In this document: in pieces, positions 25,419-34,965 of the stretch | How the letters are laid out: each line of letters begins with the position of its first letter | How positions within the stretch are numbered: the first letter of the stretch is position 1 | Origin: Flavobacterium circumlabens | Lineage (GTDB): Bacteria; Bacteroidota; Bacteroidia; Flavobacteriales; Flavobacteriaceae | Reading direction: 5' to 3' | DNA: 64,000 bases | Assembly: GCF_004345565.1 (NCBI RefSeq) | Contig: NZ_SLWA01000010.1 | Location: 29,053 to 93,052, forward strand | Notes under the pieces: generated by a model | Database searches by the model: none | Told to the model about the DNA's origin: nothing | Seen by the model: the letters and a program-made list of their open reading frames with translations, nothing else | Position numbers and translations under genes: made by a program

Positions 25419-27836
25419 ATGCTGAAAAATTGGATAAACGTTTTTATTTACCACACCAAAAACAACAAGCTGTTTACCGCTTTGAATGTTTTGGGGCTGA
25501 GTATTGGAATTTCCACATTAATTTTTGCCATTCTGTATTGGAATGAAGAGCACTCCTACGACCAATGGAATCCTGAAAAAGACAACGTATATGCTGTCTT
25601 AAATGATATGGGAGGCGGAAGCATCTGGACGGTAAATCCAGCGGCAACGGCACCAGCCTTAAAAGCAATTTCTTCTGATTTAGAAAGTTACTGTTACTTT
25701 ACTACCAATTATGCTAAAGAAACAATAATCTATAACGGAAAAAAAGAATTAGTCAATAAGATCTTTTCGGCGCAGCGTAATTTTTTCTCCTTCTTCCCTT
25801 TCAAATTTATTTACGGAAATGGAAAAACCGCCATTCAGGATAACAGCAGCATTGCCCTTTCTGAGGAAACTGCTTTGCGTTTATTCGGAAATGAAAACCC
25901 GATGGGCAAACTTGTAAAACATCTCGATCGGCTCTTTACCGTTCGGGGTGTCTATCAAATCACTGAAAAATCTTCCGTGATGCCCGAAGCGGTTACAAGC
26001 ACCATTGAAGATGAATTAGAAAAAAACAAAGGGCAATGGGGCTATAGTTATGGATTAATGCTAAAAATAAAAAATCCGAAAGTAACTGCCTCGATCATCA
26101 AGATCCTGGATGACATTTATATTGAGAAGAATGCCAAAGTACAGGCAAAAGAAGCCGGATTATCCCTTGAAGAATATGTAAAAACGTATGGAGATCTCAT
26201 TAAAGCTGTTTTATTGCCTTTACCGGAAGCAAGACTTTATAACGGAAATTATGTTTTCCCGGAAGAAAACGGAAATAGGCAGTTTCTCCTGATTTCAATG
26301 AGCTTATCGATCTTAATCTTATTGCTTTCTATAGTAAATTATATCAATCTGGCTACGGCCAATGCCATAAAAAGAGCTAAAGAAGTAGGTGTAAGAAAGA
26401 TTACCGGCGCGGGAAAAGGACAAATTATTGCTCAGTTTGTATTTGAAACGGCCTTACTTACTTTTTTTTCTGTGCTGCTGGCCTTGGTAGTTGTCGAAAT
26501 TGTACTTCCTTATTACAATTCCTTTTTAAATAAAAACCTATTGCTGATCGGGGCTCAGTTTTACATTGAGTTAATACTGATTTCCCTGATAGTCATTTTT
26601 GTTTCCGGAGTTTTGCCAGCGGTATATGTTTCCAATTTTGAAGTTTTAAAAGTGCTGAAAGGAAATTTTTCCCGTAGTAAAAAAGGAATCTGGCTGCGCA
26701 ACGGAATGCTGATTTTACAATTTGCAATAGCTGCCTTTTTTATCACCGGATCTTTTATCGTCTACAAACAGGTAAATTATATGGCCGCCAAAGACTTAGG
26801 TTTTAAAGGAGCGCAGGTTCTGGACATTGTTTTTAAAGCAAAAAAAGGAATCAGTCCATACGAAAGATATAAAACAGTACAACAGGAAGCCCTTAAAATT
26901 AAGGGTATTGAAGCCGTTTCGGGAGCCTTATTCTCTATGGGAACGCGTGACAATTCCTGGTCGAGTTTTACTTATAAAAGCAGTAAGGCGATCATGATTC
27001 AGGAAATGGGAATTGATTTTGGAACGCTGGATGTTTTAGGTATAAAACTAAGCAAAGGAAGAGGCCTGGGTCCTGCCTTTTCTTCTGATACGATTTCTTC
27101 TGTCTTACTGAACGAAGCCGCTCTTAAGGCAATTGGGGAAAATCAGCCGCTGAACAAAATAATTGACTGGAGAGATCGAAAATTCAAAATAGTGGGTGTT
27201 GTTAAGGACTTTAATTATTTTGGACTGGAGAGTGATATATTGCCTATGATTTTCTATCATCTGACCACAAAAAATGTGAGTGAAATTAAAGATGATGTAC
27301 GCCATGTTTTTATCAAGATCTCGTCCCGGAATGTACCTCAGACTATTACTGATCTGAATAAATTCTGGTCCGAAAAAGTAGATCCCGATTATCCTTTTGA
27401 GTATAATTTTGTAGATAAAAACTTCGCCAGAACGTATAAAAAATACGAAGACCAGAGAGATTTATTTGCGCTCTTAAATGTAATCGTTATTCTGATTGCC
27501 GTTTTCGGATTATTTGCTTTAGCGTCTTTTTCAATGGAAAGAAGATTACGCGAGATCGCCATTCGGAAAACACTAGGTGCAGAAACCTCTATTTTACTCC
27601 GCGAATTGTCCGGACAATATGTGCTCTATTGTCTGATTGGTTTTGTGATCGGAATTATTCCGGCCTATCTGTTATTACAAAAATGGCTCGAAAATTTCGC
27701 TTTCCGAATCGACATTCCGCTGCTGCCGTTTATCATCGCCCTGGTGTCTTTATTATTGCTGACACTGACCATCGTTTTGGCAAAAGCCTATCAGGTAACA
27801 AAAGTTGATGTTTTACATTATTTAAAATACGAATAA
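25419..27836 (+). CDS. FtsX/MacB-like ABC permease, copy 1
   Basis: 805 residues with the layout of Bacteroidota double-FtsX permeases: an N-terminal helix (LFTALNVLGLSIGISTLIFAILYW) and a large periplasmic MacB_PCD-like domain, then an FtsX three-helix unit beginning RQFLLISMSLSILILLLSI and containing KRAKEVGVRKITGAG, another helix and periplasmic domain, and a final FtsX unit (LREIAIRKTLGAE near 705). It pairs with the upstream ATPase. The next gene is a clear paralogue two bases on; the proteins likely form a heterodimer. The substrate is unknown; relatives export antimicrobial peptides or lipoproteins. Confidence 0.9.
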   Translation: MLKNWINVFIYHTKNNKLFTALNVLGLSIGISTLIFAILYWNEEHSYDQWNPEKDNVYAVLNDMGGGSIWTVNPAATAPALKAISSDLESYCYFTTNYAKETIIYNGKKELVNKIFSAQRNFFSFFPFKFIYGNGKTAIQDNSSIALSEETALRLFGNENPMGKLVKHLDRLFTVRGVYQITEKSSVMPEAVTSTIEDELEKNKGQWGYSYGLMLKIKNPKVTASIIKILDDIYIEKNAKVQAKEAGLSLEEYVKTYGDLIKAVLLPLPEARLYNGNYVFPEENGNRQFLLISMSLSILILLLSIVNYINLATANAIKRAKEVGVRKITGAGKGQIIAQFVFETALLTFFSVLLALVVVEIVLPYYNSFLNKNLLLIGAQFYIELILISLIVIFVSGVLPAVYVSNFEVLKVLKGNFSRSKKGIWLRNGMLILQFAIAAFFITGSFIVYKQVNYMAAKDLGFKGAQVLDIVFKAKKGISPYERYKTVQQEALKIKGIEAVSGALFSMGTRDNSWSSFTYKSSKAIMIQEMGIDFGTLDVLGIKLSKGRGLGPAFSSDTISSVLLNEAALKAIGENQPLNKIIDWRDRKFKIVGVVKDFNYFGLESDILPMIFYHLTTKNVSEIKDDVRHVFIKISSRNVPQTITDLNKFWSEKVDPDYPFEYNFVDKNFARTYKKYEDQRDLFALLNVIVILIAVFGLFALASFSMERRLREIAIRKTLGAETSILLRELSGQYVLYCLIGFVIGIIPAYLLLQKWLENFAFRIDIPLLPFIIALVSLLLLTLTIVLAKAYQVTKVDVLHYLKYE

Positions 27837-27837
27837 C

Positions 27838-30261
27838 ATGCTCAAAAACTGGATCAACATATTTATATACCATATTAAAAACAACAAGATTTTTTCGATT
27901 TTGAATGTTTTAGGATTATCCATCGGAATTACAGGATTAATTTTTGCTTTACTGTACTGGAATGACGAACACAGTTATAATGCATGGAACCCTGAAAAAG
28001 ACAACGTTTATCAGGTAGTAGTTCAATTAAGTGACATGCCGGCTGTAGCTGAAAATTCAGTACGTCTAAAAGCACATCTGGAAAGTGATCCTAATGTGAC
28101 AACCATCGTTTACGCAGACAATTGGTATCAAAAGGATAAAATTATTTACAAAGGGAAAAAAGAATTTGCAGATAAAATCATCAATGTAGAAAATGGCTTC
28201 TTTTCTCTTTTTCCTTTTCAGATCATACAGGGAAATGCCGCTTCAGCATTAAAAGACGGAACAAGCATTGCGCTTTCTGAAGATATGGCCAAAAGAATAT
28301 TCAATGACGAAAATCCGATTGGCAAACAAATAAAGTGCTGGAACACGATGTTTACCGTTCGTGCCGTTTATCGCATTCCGGGAAATTCCTCTATTGCTCC
28401 CAATGTCATTGTTAACCACATGAAGGATTTGGTAGATCTCAATAAAAACAGAGGCCTTTTTGTTTTAAAAATACTGCTAAAAATAAAAGATCCTTCCAAA
28501 GTGGACGTCACCAGAAGAATGCTGGAAAAAGTATACTACGATGAAATCATTGTAAAAAGCTCCAAAGAAGCCGGAATGTCGCCCGCAGAAATGGAGAAAA
28601 AGATCGGTCGCTTTAAAATTTTTATGGAACCACTTTCCCAGGCCCGATTGCATTCTATCGTTGACGGATATCCGGAAGGAAGAGGCAATTATCAGTTTTT
28701 ACTCATTATGGCCGGTTTGTCTGTTTTGATTCTCATTTTGTCCATTGTCAATTATATCAATATGGCTACTGCGAATGCGATAAAACGCGCCAAGGAAGTC
28801 GGTATTCGTAAAATTCTGGGAGCTTCAGGAAAAGATATTATTTTCCAGTTTATTTTTGAAACCCTTTTAATTACTTCTTTTTCCATTTTGCTGGCGTTGG
28901 TAATTGCAGAATTAACCCTTCCCTGCTACAATAACTTTTTAGGCAAAAATCTAATGATTATTGGCGGACAGTTTTACCTGCAGGTTATCTTAATTTTCAT
29001 TTTTACTATTGTAGCTGCAGGAATTTTTCCGGCGTTTTATGTTTCAAATTTTGAAAGTATGAAAGTATTGAAAGGCAATTTTGAAAGAAGTAAAAATGGT
29101 ATCTGGCTGCGAAACGGAATGTTGATTTTTCAGTTTGCAATTGCTGCCTTTTTCATCATTGGTTCTAACATTGTCTATGAACAAATAAAGTATTTAAGTC
29201 ATAAAGATTTAGGTTTTAAAGGCGATCAGGTGCTGGCAATTTCATTAAACCTTCCCTCTTCTTATTATGAAGGAGATGAAATTGGCCAAAAGATTTTCAA
29301 TCGATACACTACCATAAAACAAGAATTATCAAAAATAAAAGGTGTAGATCAAGTAGCTACAGGCCTGCTCTCTTTTGATGGCACTACCGATGATTTATGG
29401 CCGGTTTGGTACAAAGAAGAACTCTTTAAACAAACCGCAATTGGCTTAGATTACGGGTTGCTGGACCTGCTGAAAATAAAAATAGTAAAAGGCCGGAACC
29501 TAAGTCCGAAATTGGCTTCAGACACCCTGAATTCTGTTCTGATCAATGAAACATCGCAAAAACTAATGAAACTCAAAGACCCCATCAATCAGGAAATCAG
29601 AATTGGGAATCAAAAGATGAAAATTGTTGGTGTAGTCAAAGATTTTAATTTGTTAAGTCCGGAAGCTCATGTTCCGCCAATGACCTTTTATCACATCAAG
29701 ACTTTAGATATGGCTGACGGAATCAATCTTGTATACGTAAAACTAAAATCAGATAATATCGAAAATTCAATTGCCGATATAGAGCAATTCTGGAAAACAA
29801 AAGTCGATACCGAATATCCGTTTAAGTATGATTTTATTGATAAACAATATGCCAGAACCTACGAGTCCTATGTAAAGCAAAAGAACTTATTTTCGCTGCT
29901 GAATGTGGTCGTGATCCTGATTGCTCTTTTCGGATTGCTTGCTTTGGCGTCTTACTCTATCCAAAGGCGAATGAAGGAAATCGCGATCAGAAAAACCCTG
30001 GGCGCCGAAACGAATGTTTTACTGAAAGAACTCTCCGGACAATATGTTTTGTATTGTATCATCGGGTTTTTAATAGCAGCTTTCCCCGTTTATTATTTGC
30101 TGACCAAATGGCTCGAAAATTTTGCTTATAGAATCAACATAGAGCTGTTTCCCTTCGTTTCCGGATTTGCCCTTTTATTGGCACTGACCTTATTAATTGT
30201 CTTGTCAAGAGCGTATCAGGCAACGAGAGCAGATATCCTGAAACATTTAAAATACGAATAA
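27838..30261 (+). CDS. FtsX/MacB-like ABC permease, copy 2
   Basis: 807 residues, collinear with the previous permease: the same opening LKNWINIFIYHIKNNKIF, the same KRAKEVGIRKILGAS and MKEIAIRKTLGAE cytoplasmic loops and the same final LKYE. The two genes are therefore tandem duplicates that have diverged mostly in the periplasmic parts, which suggests a heterodimeric exporter with an asymmetric periplasmic face. It starts two bases after the first permease's stop and ends the operon; a rho-independent terminator lies 80 bases downstream. Confidence 0.9.
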   Translation: MLKNWINIFIYHIKNNKIFSILNVLGLSIGITGLIFALLYWNDEHSYNAWNPEKDNVYQVVVQLSDMPAVAENSVRLKAHLESDPNVTTIVYADNWYQKDKIIYKGKKEFADKIINVENGFFSLFPFQIIQGNAASALKDGTSIALSEDMAKRIFNDENPIGKQIKCWNTMFTVRAVYRIPGNSSIAPNVIVNHMKDLVDLNKNRGLFVLKILLKIKDPSKVDVTRRMLEKVYYDEIIVKSSKEAGMSPAEMEKKIGRFKIFMEPLSQARLHSIVDGYPEGRGNYQFLLIMAGLSVLILILSIVNYINMATANAIKRAKEVGIRKILGASGKDIIFQFIFETLLITSFSILLALVIAELTLPCYNNFLGKNLMIIGGQFYLQVILIFIFTIVAAGIFPAFYVSNFESMKVLKGNFERSKNGIWLRNGMLIFQFAIAAFFIIGSNIVYEQIKYLSHKDLGFKGDQVLAISLNLPSSYYEGDEIGQKIFNRYTTIKQELSKIKGVDQVATGLLSFDGTTDDLWPVWYKEELFKQTAIGLDYGLLDLLKIKIVKGRNLSPKLASDTLNSVLINETSQKLMKLKDPINQEIRIGNQKMKIVGVVKDFNLLSPEAHVPPMTFYHIKTLDMADGINLVYVKLKSDNIENSIADIEQFWKTKVDTEYPFKYDFIDKQYARTYESYVKQKNLFSLLNVVVILIALFGLLALASYSIQRRMKEIAIRKTLGAETNVLLKELSGQYVLYCIIGFLIAAFPVYYLLTKWLENFAYRINIELFPFVSGFALLLALTLLIVLSRAYQATRADILKHLKYE

Positions 30262-30339
30262 GTACCACCATACAACCAACAATTATTTTTAAATCCTGCT
30301 TCAATTAGTTCACAGATTGTCCTTTTAGGATTAGTAATT

Positions 30340-30369
30340 AAAGCTTCGGAGAAATCTGAAGCTTTTTTT
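30340..30369 (+). terminator. Terminator of ABC exporter operon
   Basis: AAAGCTTC (30340-30347) and GAAGCTTT (30358-30365) enclose a ten-base loop, followed by a T-run to 30369. Position and direction fit the end of the permease operon. Confidence 0.8.
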
Positions 30370-30460
30370 GTTTTGGCTTTTCATAATTTAAGTACTATTC
30401 GAAGTAATCAGGGGCTTTTCTTTTCAGTAGAAAATTGATGCTGTTCTTCAAAATCAGGCA

Positions 30461-30489
30461 TAAAAAAAGACTGCCTTTACAAACAGTCT
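30461..30489 (-). terminator. Terminator of the 101-residue gene
   Basis: On the minus strand AGACTG, a nine-base loop and CAGTCT are followed by a run of T (AGACTG at 30469-30474 and CAGTCT at 30484-30489 on the plus strand). It lies 30 bases after the stop of the minus-strand gene. Confidence 0.75.
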
Positions 30490-30518
30490 CTCTTTTTATT
30501 TTTTTCGATGCAAAAGCC

Positions 30519-30824
30519 TTAAGCCACAAACAAAGCGTATTTATTATAGTTGTATAAAACCTGATCGTAAGGCACCAGTTTAGAAGCGATCTTTTCTGAA
30601 GAAGCGTCAAATTTGATTCCGTTATACTTTCTAAACAAATAGATTTCTTTCAGGCAATTGGACAAACTTTGGTGAATTGCTGTTGTAAAAGTAGGGATTT
30701 GTTTGTCCCCTACCAGTAAATCGATCTGGTAATTAGAACTGCTTTTTGAAAGGTTATTTCCAATAATTCGTATCGTAAACGTTGTAGACTTTCCGTATTG
30801 TTCTCCTTTATACTGTACTACCAT
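30519..30824 (-). CDS. Hypothetical protein, 101 residues
   Basis: Starts at an ATG on the minus strand at 30824 after an AT-rich leader. No signal peptide or membrane helix. The sequence is mixed alpha/beta, with VVQYKGEQYGKSTTFTIRI at the start and a Lys/Tyr-rich end. No family was recognised. It has its own terminator and a possible TAACTTTG promoter about 130 bases upstream, so it appears to be a monocistronic gene. Confidence 0.6.
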   Translation of the reverse strand: MVVQYKGEQYGKSTTFTIRIIGNNLSKSSSNYQIDLLVGDKQIPTFTTAIHQSLSNCLKEIYLFRKYNGIKFDASSEKIASKLVPYDQVLYNYNKYALFVA

Positions 30825-30952
30825 AATTTTAGGATTAAAAAGTTAAAATTAATTATTTCGGCACTTCGGCACGCTACTGCTGAATTGAATAATAAAGTTA
30901 TGAAAAAAAATCAAATTCCTATTCAGACTGATGTATAATTATTAAATCGGCA

Positions 30953-30960
30953 CAAAGTTA
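30953..30960 (-). promoter_or_regulatory. Candidate -7 element TAACTTTG
   Basis: TAACTTTG on the minus strand fits the Bacteroidota TAnnTTTG element and points at the 101-residue gene, leaving a leader of about 120 bases. No clear -33 TTG was found at the usual distance. The rest of the 305-base gap 30825-31129 holds an AT-rich stretch with a CGGCACTTCGGCACG direct repeat near 30860, and the LRR gene's terminator. Confidence 0.35.
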
Positions 30961-31033
30961 GTTCAAAAATTATTTTAAAAAAGGATTTTCAATGCACAAC
31001 TTTTAATAAAACGGGAATCCCTTCAAAAAAAGC

Positions 31034-31064
31034 CATAAAAAAAACCGTAACGAAGTACGGTTTT
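31034..31064 (-). terminator. Terminator of LRR gene
   Basis: AAAACCGTA (31041-31049) and TACGGTTTT (31056-31064) form a nine-base stem with a six-base loop; on the minus strand it is followed by a T-run. It lies about 65 bases after the LRR gene's stop. Confidence 0.75.
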
Positions 31065-31129
31065 CAGTAATTAACTAAATATATTTAATCAACTTTGTTA
31101 ACGAGAGTAATTTTCATTCATAAGCACGA

Positions 31130-31987
31130 TTAATTTTGGGTAACAATTGTAGTTTCTTTTTCAGTATTAATCTGCAATAAAACCGGATTTCCGTTTTCAT
31201 CAAACATAGTCATATTCAGCGCATCTAATAGTGCCAGATTTTTAGAAACAACTCCCTTAAATTTATTATACGAAAGATTCATTTCCGATAAATGATGCAG
31301 TTTCTCCAACCCTTTGGGAATTTCACCTTCAAAGCTATTATCAAACAAACTTAGATTTTCGAGAGCAGAAAAATTTAGCACTTCACTACTTAGATTTCCT
31401 GACATCTTATTATTATTCAAAAGCAGTACTCTCAGGGTCCTGATTTTATATAAGGAAACGGGCAACTGTCCTTGTATTTCATTGTCAAACAGCGATAGTG
31501 TTTCTAAGCTTCCTAATTTGCCAATCTCCGGAGGCAATTCGCCTGAAATTTTATTCTCAAAAAGCGCTAAATCTTTGAGTTTTTTTAATTCGCAGATAGA
31601 AACCGGCAATGTTCCGGATAACTGATTAATCGAAACATCAAAAACTTCAAGTTCCTTCAGGTTGTGAATCGTATTAGAAAGCTGCCCTTTCAGATTATTT
31701 TTATGCAAATCGACAGCAACTAAATTCACTAAATCATAAAATGCACCGGGTAATTCTCCCTGCAGATTATTGTTGGCTAAATTAAGCCCGACTACTTTTT
31801 CATTTTCAGCTGTTACTCCATACCAGGTTGATACTGAAGATGATAAATCCCATTTTATTTTCCATTGTGATCCATTTGTAGCATGGTACAATTTAATAAG
31901 GGCATCTTTTTCTTTATCAGAAACAGTATCAGCAAAAATAGTATTAGAAAAAACAAGTGCTAAAAAAAGAGTGATAAAACTTTTCAT
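31130..31987 (-). CDS. Secreted plant-type leucine-rich repeat protein
   Basis: 285 residues with a signal peptide (MKSFITLFLALVFSNTIFAD). After a capping segment containing GSQWKIKWDLSS and WYGVTAENEKVVGL, seven or eight repeats of about 23-24 residues follow with the plant-specific pattern LxxLxxLxLxxNxLxGxLP (for example ELEVFDVSINQLSGTLP). Such solenoids bind proteins or glycans. There is no type IX secretion C-terminal domain and no lipobox, so it is probably periplasmic. The gene is monocistronic, with its own terminator. The target is unknown. Confidence 0.88.
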   Translation of the reverse strand: MKSFITLFLALVFSNTIFADTVSDKEKDALIKLYHATNGSQWKIKWDLSSSVSTWYGVTAENEKVVGLNLANNNLQGELPGAFYDLVNLVAVDLHKNNLKGQLSNTIHNLKELEVFDVSINQLSGTLPVSICELKKLKDLALFENKISGELPPEIGKLGSLETLSLFDNEIQGQLPVSLYKIRTLRVLLLNNNKMSGNLSSEVLNFSALENLSLFDNSFEGEIPKGLEKLHHLSEMNLSYNKFKGVVSKNLALLDALNMTMFDENGNPVLLQINTEKETTIVTQN

Positions 31988-32131
31988 AACAGATTTGGGG
32001 ATTTGTTTTCAGGGTAAAATTATACATTTTACGGCTATAATACACAGAATGTCGATAAACTGTTGATAAGTAAATATTTAACATTACTTATACTACTTAC
32101 AGCTAAAAACGAAAGTTTCTGTTTTTTTGAT

Positions 32132-32139
32132 TAAATTTG
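32132..32139 (+). promoter_or_regulatory. -7 promoter element TAAATTTG
   Basis: TAAATTTG matches the Bacteroidota TAnnTTTG element 27 bases before the DUF1761 start. No clear -33 element at the standard distance. Confidence 0.5.
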
Positions 32140-32166
32140 AACAACTAATCCTAAAAACCTCATATT

Positions 32167-32655
32167 ATGGAATTTAACTTTATTGCATTACTACTTGCCG
32201 GACTTGTAACACTTGTAGTCGGATTTATCTGGTATCATCCGAGTGTTTTCGGAACCATCTGGATGAGAGAAAACAACCTTACCCAGGACCAGCTCAAAAC
32301 GGGTAATATGCTTAAGATTTTCGGTTTCACGTACATTTTTTCTTTAATGATTACGATGACCCTAATGTCGCTGACAATTCATCAGTCCGGAGCAATCGGA
32401 ATGGTTGGCGGACCTCCGTTAGTTGAAAGTGCAAAACCTTCCTTCGCCGCTTTTATGGCAGATTACGGAACAGCATACCGTACTTTTAAACATGGTGCCC
32501 TGCACGGTTTTATCTCAGGCCTGTTTTTTGCTTTTCCTGTAATTGGAATTAATGCCTTATTTGAAAGAAAATCATGGAAATACATTTTTATTCATGCAGG
32601 ATTCTGGATGGTAACTCTGACTCTGATGGGCGGCATCATCTGCGGATTTGCCTAA
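32167..32655 (+). CDS. DUF1761 family membrane protein
   Basis: 162 residues with four predicted membrane helices. Opening MEFNFIALLLAGLVTLVVGFIWYHPSVFG has the FxWYxxxxFGxxW pattern typical of DUF1761. The usual length of this family is 130-170. Function is not known for the family. It is a single-gene unit with a TAAATTTG promoter element and a strong terminator directly downstream. Confidence 0.85.
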   Translation: MEFNFIALLLAGLVTLVVGFIWYHPSVFGTIWMRENNLTQDQLKTGNMLKIFGFTYIFSLMITMTLMSLTIHQSGAIGMVGGPPLVESAKPSFAAFMADYGTAYRTFKHGALHGFISGLFFAFPVIGINALFERKSWKYIFIHAGFWMVTLTLMGGIICGFA

Positions 32656-32667
32656 ATATCATACTAC

Positions 32668-32706
32668 AAACCCGTTTGACAACAAAAACTCAAACGGGTT
32701 TTTCTT
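32668..32706 (+). terminator. Terminator of DUF1761 gene
   Basis: AAACCCGTTTGA (32668-32679) and TCAAACGGGTTT (32690-32701) make a perfect 12-base stem with a T-rich tail. Confidence 0.9.
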
Positions 32707-32746
32707 AATAATAACTTAAACCCGCTTAAGTATTACAAATATTATC

Positions 32747-32754
32747 TAATTTTG
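32747..32754 (+). promoter_or_regulatory. -7 promoter element overlapping annotated TTG start
   Basis: TAATTTTG fits TAnnTTTG, but its last three bases are the only early start codon candidate (TTG 32752) of the acetyltransferase gene. If it is a promoter, translation must begin downstream, for example at the TTG at 32773. Confidence 0.4.
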
Positions 32755-33927
32755 AACAAATTAGCTTCACTTTTGAATACAACTTATTCTTTCCAAATTT
32801 ACAATCGCGTTTCCTTACTGCCTTTAGAATGGAATTCGCTTGCTGCAGAAAACATTTTCCTGACCAGGGAATATCTCGAAGTACTGGAAAACTCTTCTCC
32901 GGTAAATATGATTTGTCATTTTATTGGAATTTTTAATGAAGAGAAACTGGCCGGAATTGTCGTAACTCAATTTTTATTTGCAGAGAAACTGGATTCCTTT
33001 GGAGAGCGCGATCAGTGTTTAAAGACTTCTGTTCGTAATTTTGCTTTTAAAAATTTCGCTTCGCATGTATTATTCGTTGGCAACAATATGCTGACGGGAC
33101 AAAATGCCTTTTCTTTTGATCCGTCTGTAAAGCAGTCTAAAGCAATTCAGACGCTTCATAAAGCAATTAACCAGCTCAAGAAAGACCTGAAAAAAAGCGG
33201 AAAGAAAGTGCACATTACAAGTATAAAAGATTTTACTGCTTCACAAATTGAGCCATTACAAGCTGAATTTAAAAACAATTATACATTTTCGACTCAACCT
33301 AATATGATTTTTGAAATCAATAAAAACTGGAAATCGGAACAGGATTACATTGATGCATTGTCAAAAAAATATCGGGATCAGTACAAACGTGCCCGAAAAA
33401 AAGCCGAAGGGATTAAAAAACAAAAAATGTCTTTGACTGAAATTAAACAGTATGAAGACGTTATTTACGATTTGTATTTTCATGTAGCTAAAAATGCCCC
33501 TTTCAATACTTTTTTCCTGGCGCGCAATCACTTTAGTTTTTTTAAGGAAATAATGAAAGAAGATTTCCTGTTTTATGGCTATTTTCTGGATGAAAAACTT
33601 ATTGGTTTCAATACGCTCATCAAAAACGGAACCGTAATGGATACTTATTTTTTAGGTTATGATGAAACTATTCAGCGCGATAAAATGTTATACCTCAATA
33701 TGCTGTACGACATGATTGCCTATTCGATCAATCAGGGATTTTCCCAAATAGTTTTTGCACGAACGGCACTGGAAATCAAAAGTTCGGTAGGCGCAAAACC
33801 ACAAAAAATGTACGGATTAATTACGCACAGCAACGCCTTGATCAATCACAACATTGCCAAACTGTTTAATTATCTAGAACCCAAAACCGACTGGAAAGAG
33901 CGAAACCCATTCAAAGAACAACTGTAA
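32752..33927 (+). CDS. GNAT/FemAB-like acyltransferase
   Basis: About 391 residues. The C-terminal half contains YIDALSKKYRDQYKRARKKA, YGYFLDEKLIGFNTLIKNG and TYFLGYDETIQRDKMLYLNML, typical of the BioF2-like/FemAB GNAT acetyltransferase domain that transfers acyl groups to amines. There is no signal peptide. The frame is open upstream with no ATG, so the start is uncertain: TTG 32752 lies in a promoter-like TAATTTTG, and TTG 32773 is an alternative. It is convergent with the diacylglycerol kinase gene across a CTGAGA repeat. The substrate is unknown; relatives modify peptidoglycan or lipids. Confidence 0.7.
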   Translation: MNKLASLLNTTYSFQIYNRVSLLPLEWNSLAAENIFLTREYLEVLENSSPVNMICHFIGIFNEEKLAGIVVTQFLFAEKLDSFGERDQCLKTSVRNFAFKNFASHVLFVGNNMLTGQNAFSFDPSVKQSKAIQTLHKAINQLKKDLKKSGKKVHITSIKDFTASQIEPLQAEFKNNYTFSTQPNMIFEINKNWKSEQDYIDALSKKYRDQYKRARKKAEGIKKQKMSLTEIKQYEDVIYDLYFHVAKNAPFNTFFLARNHFSFFKEIMKEDFLFYGYFLDEKLIGFNTLIKNGTVMDTYFLGYDETIQRDKMLYLNMLYDMIAYSINQGFSQIVFARTALEIKSSVGAKPQKMYGLITHSNALINHNIAKLFNYLEPKTDWKERNPFKEQL

Positions 33928-33971
33928 CCAATAGTTAGTTCTAAACTGAGACTGTAAACTGTCACTGCAAA

Positions 33972-34010
33972 CTGAGACTGAGACTGAGACTGAGACTGAG
34001 ACTGAGACTG
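33972..34010. repeat. (CTGAGA)n microsatellite
   Basis: Six and a half perfect copies of CTGAGA lie between convergent genes. The flanks (CTGTAAACTGTCACTGCAAACTGAGACTG) are made of the same words as the inverted repeat at 56465-56530, so this is probably an expanded member of that repeat family. Confidence 0.9.
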
Positions 34011-34033
34011 TAAACCAAGACTACAAACTCCAA

Positions 34034-34903
34034 TCAAGGAACCGCAATCTTCATTTGTTTATGCAGAATATGAATTTCTAAAAGGTTCTGAGCGCCGCAA
34101 TACTCGCCGTCAATCTGGAAGTTAACCGCATAATTGGTTTCAATAGTGGCTTTATCAGTGGAGATAATCACAATATCATCCGAATCAATTGGCATATTTC
34201 CGGTAATGATTTTTCCGAGTAATAATAAATCCAGGCTTTTTAAAATTACCAATTCAAATTTCCCATCGTTTACAGCTCCATTCGGATTGATTGTAACTCC
34301 GGTTCCGTATTTCTGCGAGTTCGCAATTACGATCATTCTTGCCGTATGCTGAATAGTTTCTTTATTTGCCGTGATCGTTGCCACAAAAGGCTCATTAGAA
34401 TCTACCAGCGTCGTATAGGCCTGCAGGGCATAACCCCAAAATCCTCTCAGATCACTTTCTTCATAATTTTTAACCAGATCGGCATTAATACCAATGTCAC
34501 TCAGGTGGATGCTTTTTTTGCCGTTAATGCAAATCATATCCATTTCTATATAAGAATTTAAAAATGCAATTTTCAGGTTCTCTTCTATGGTACCGGGTAA
34601 ATTTAAATCTACAGACAGCCCGTTGGCAGAGCCAGCCGGCAGAATACCAATAACAACATCATGCTGCTCCATTGCTTCGGCGACCATTTTTATAGTACCA
34701 TCCCCGCCGGCTACAATAATTCTTTCCGGATCAAACTCATCGTAAAGTCGATGAATTGCTTTTATATCCTGCTCGCCGGTTGTCTCATGAACAACCAGAT
34801 TGAAATTATGGGTAATCGAAAACTCATGCACAGCATCGATTAAATCGGATTTATCCCGATCTCCGGAAATAGGATTTACAACAAAAATGATATTCTTTTT
34901 CAA
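34034..34903 (-). CDS. Diacylglycerol kinase family lipid kinase
   Basis: 289 residues. VVNPISGDRDK at the N-terminus and VAGGDGTIKMVAEAM (GGDGT at 66-70) are the nucleotide-binding motifs of the DAGK catalytic domain; GILPAGSANGLSVDL is the second conserved loop. The family (DgkB/YegS-like) phosphorylates diacylglycerol or related lipids on the inner leaflet. It is transcribed divergently, 62 bases from an App1-like phosphatidate phosphatase gene that would catalyse the reverse step. No membrane helix, as usual for the soluble type. Confidence 0.9.
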   Translation of the reverse strand: MKKNIIFVVNPISGDRDKSDLIDAVHEFSITHNFNLVVHETTGEQDIKAIHRLYDEFDPERIIVAGGDGTIKMVAEAMEQHDVVIGILPAGSANGLSVDLNLPGTIEENLKIAFLNSYIEMDMICINGKKSIHLSDIGINADLVKNYEESDLRGFWGYALQAYTTLVDSNEPFVATITANKETIQHTARMIVIANSQKYGTGVTINPNGAVNDGKFELVILKSLDLLLLGKIITGNMPIDSDDIVIISTDKATIETNYAVNFQIDGEYCGAQNLLEIHILHKQMKIAVP

Positions 34904-34965
34904 AATTTAATTTTTAAAACCGATTAAAATAATTAATTTACAACATTTATAAAAATACACAATTA

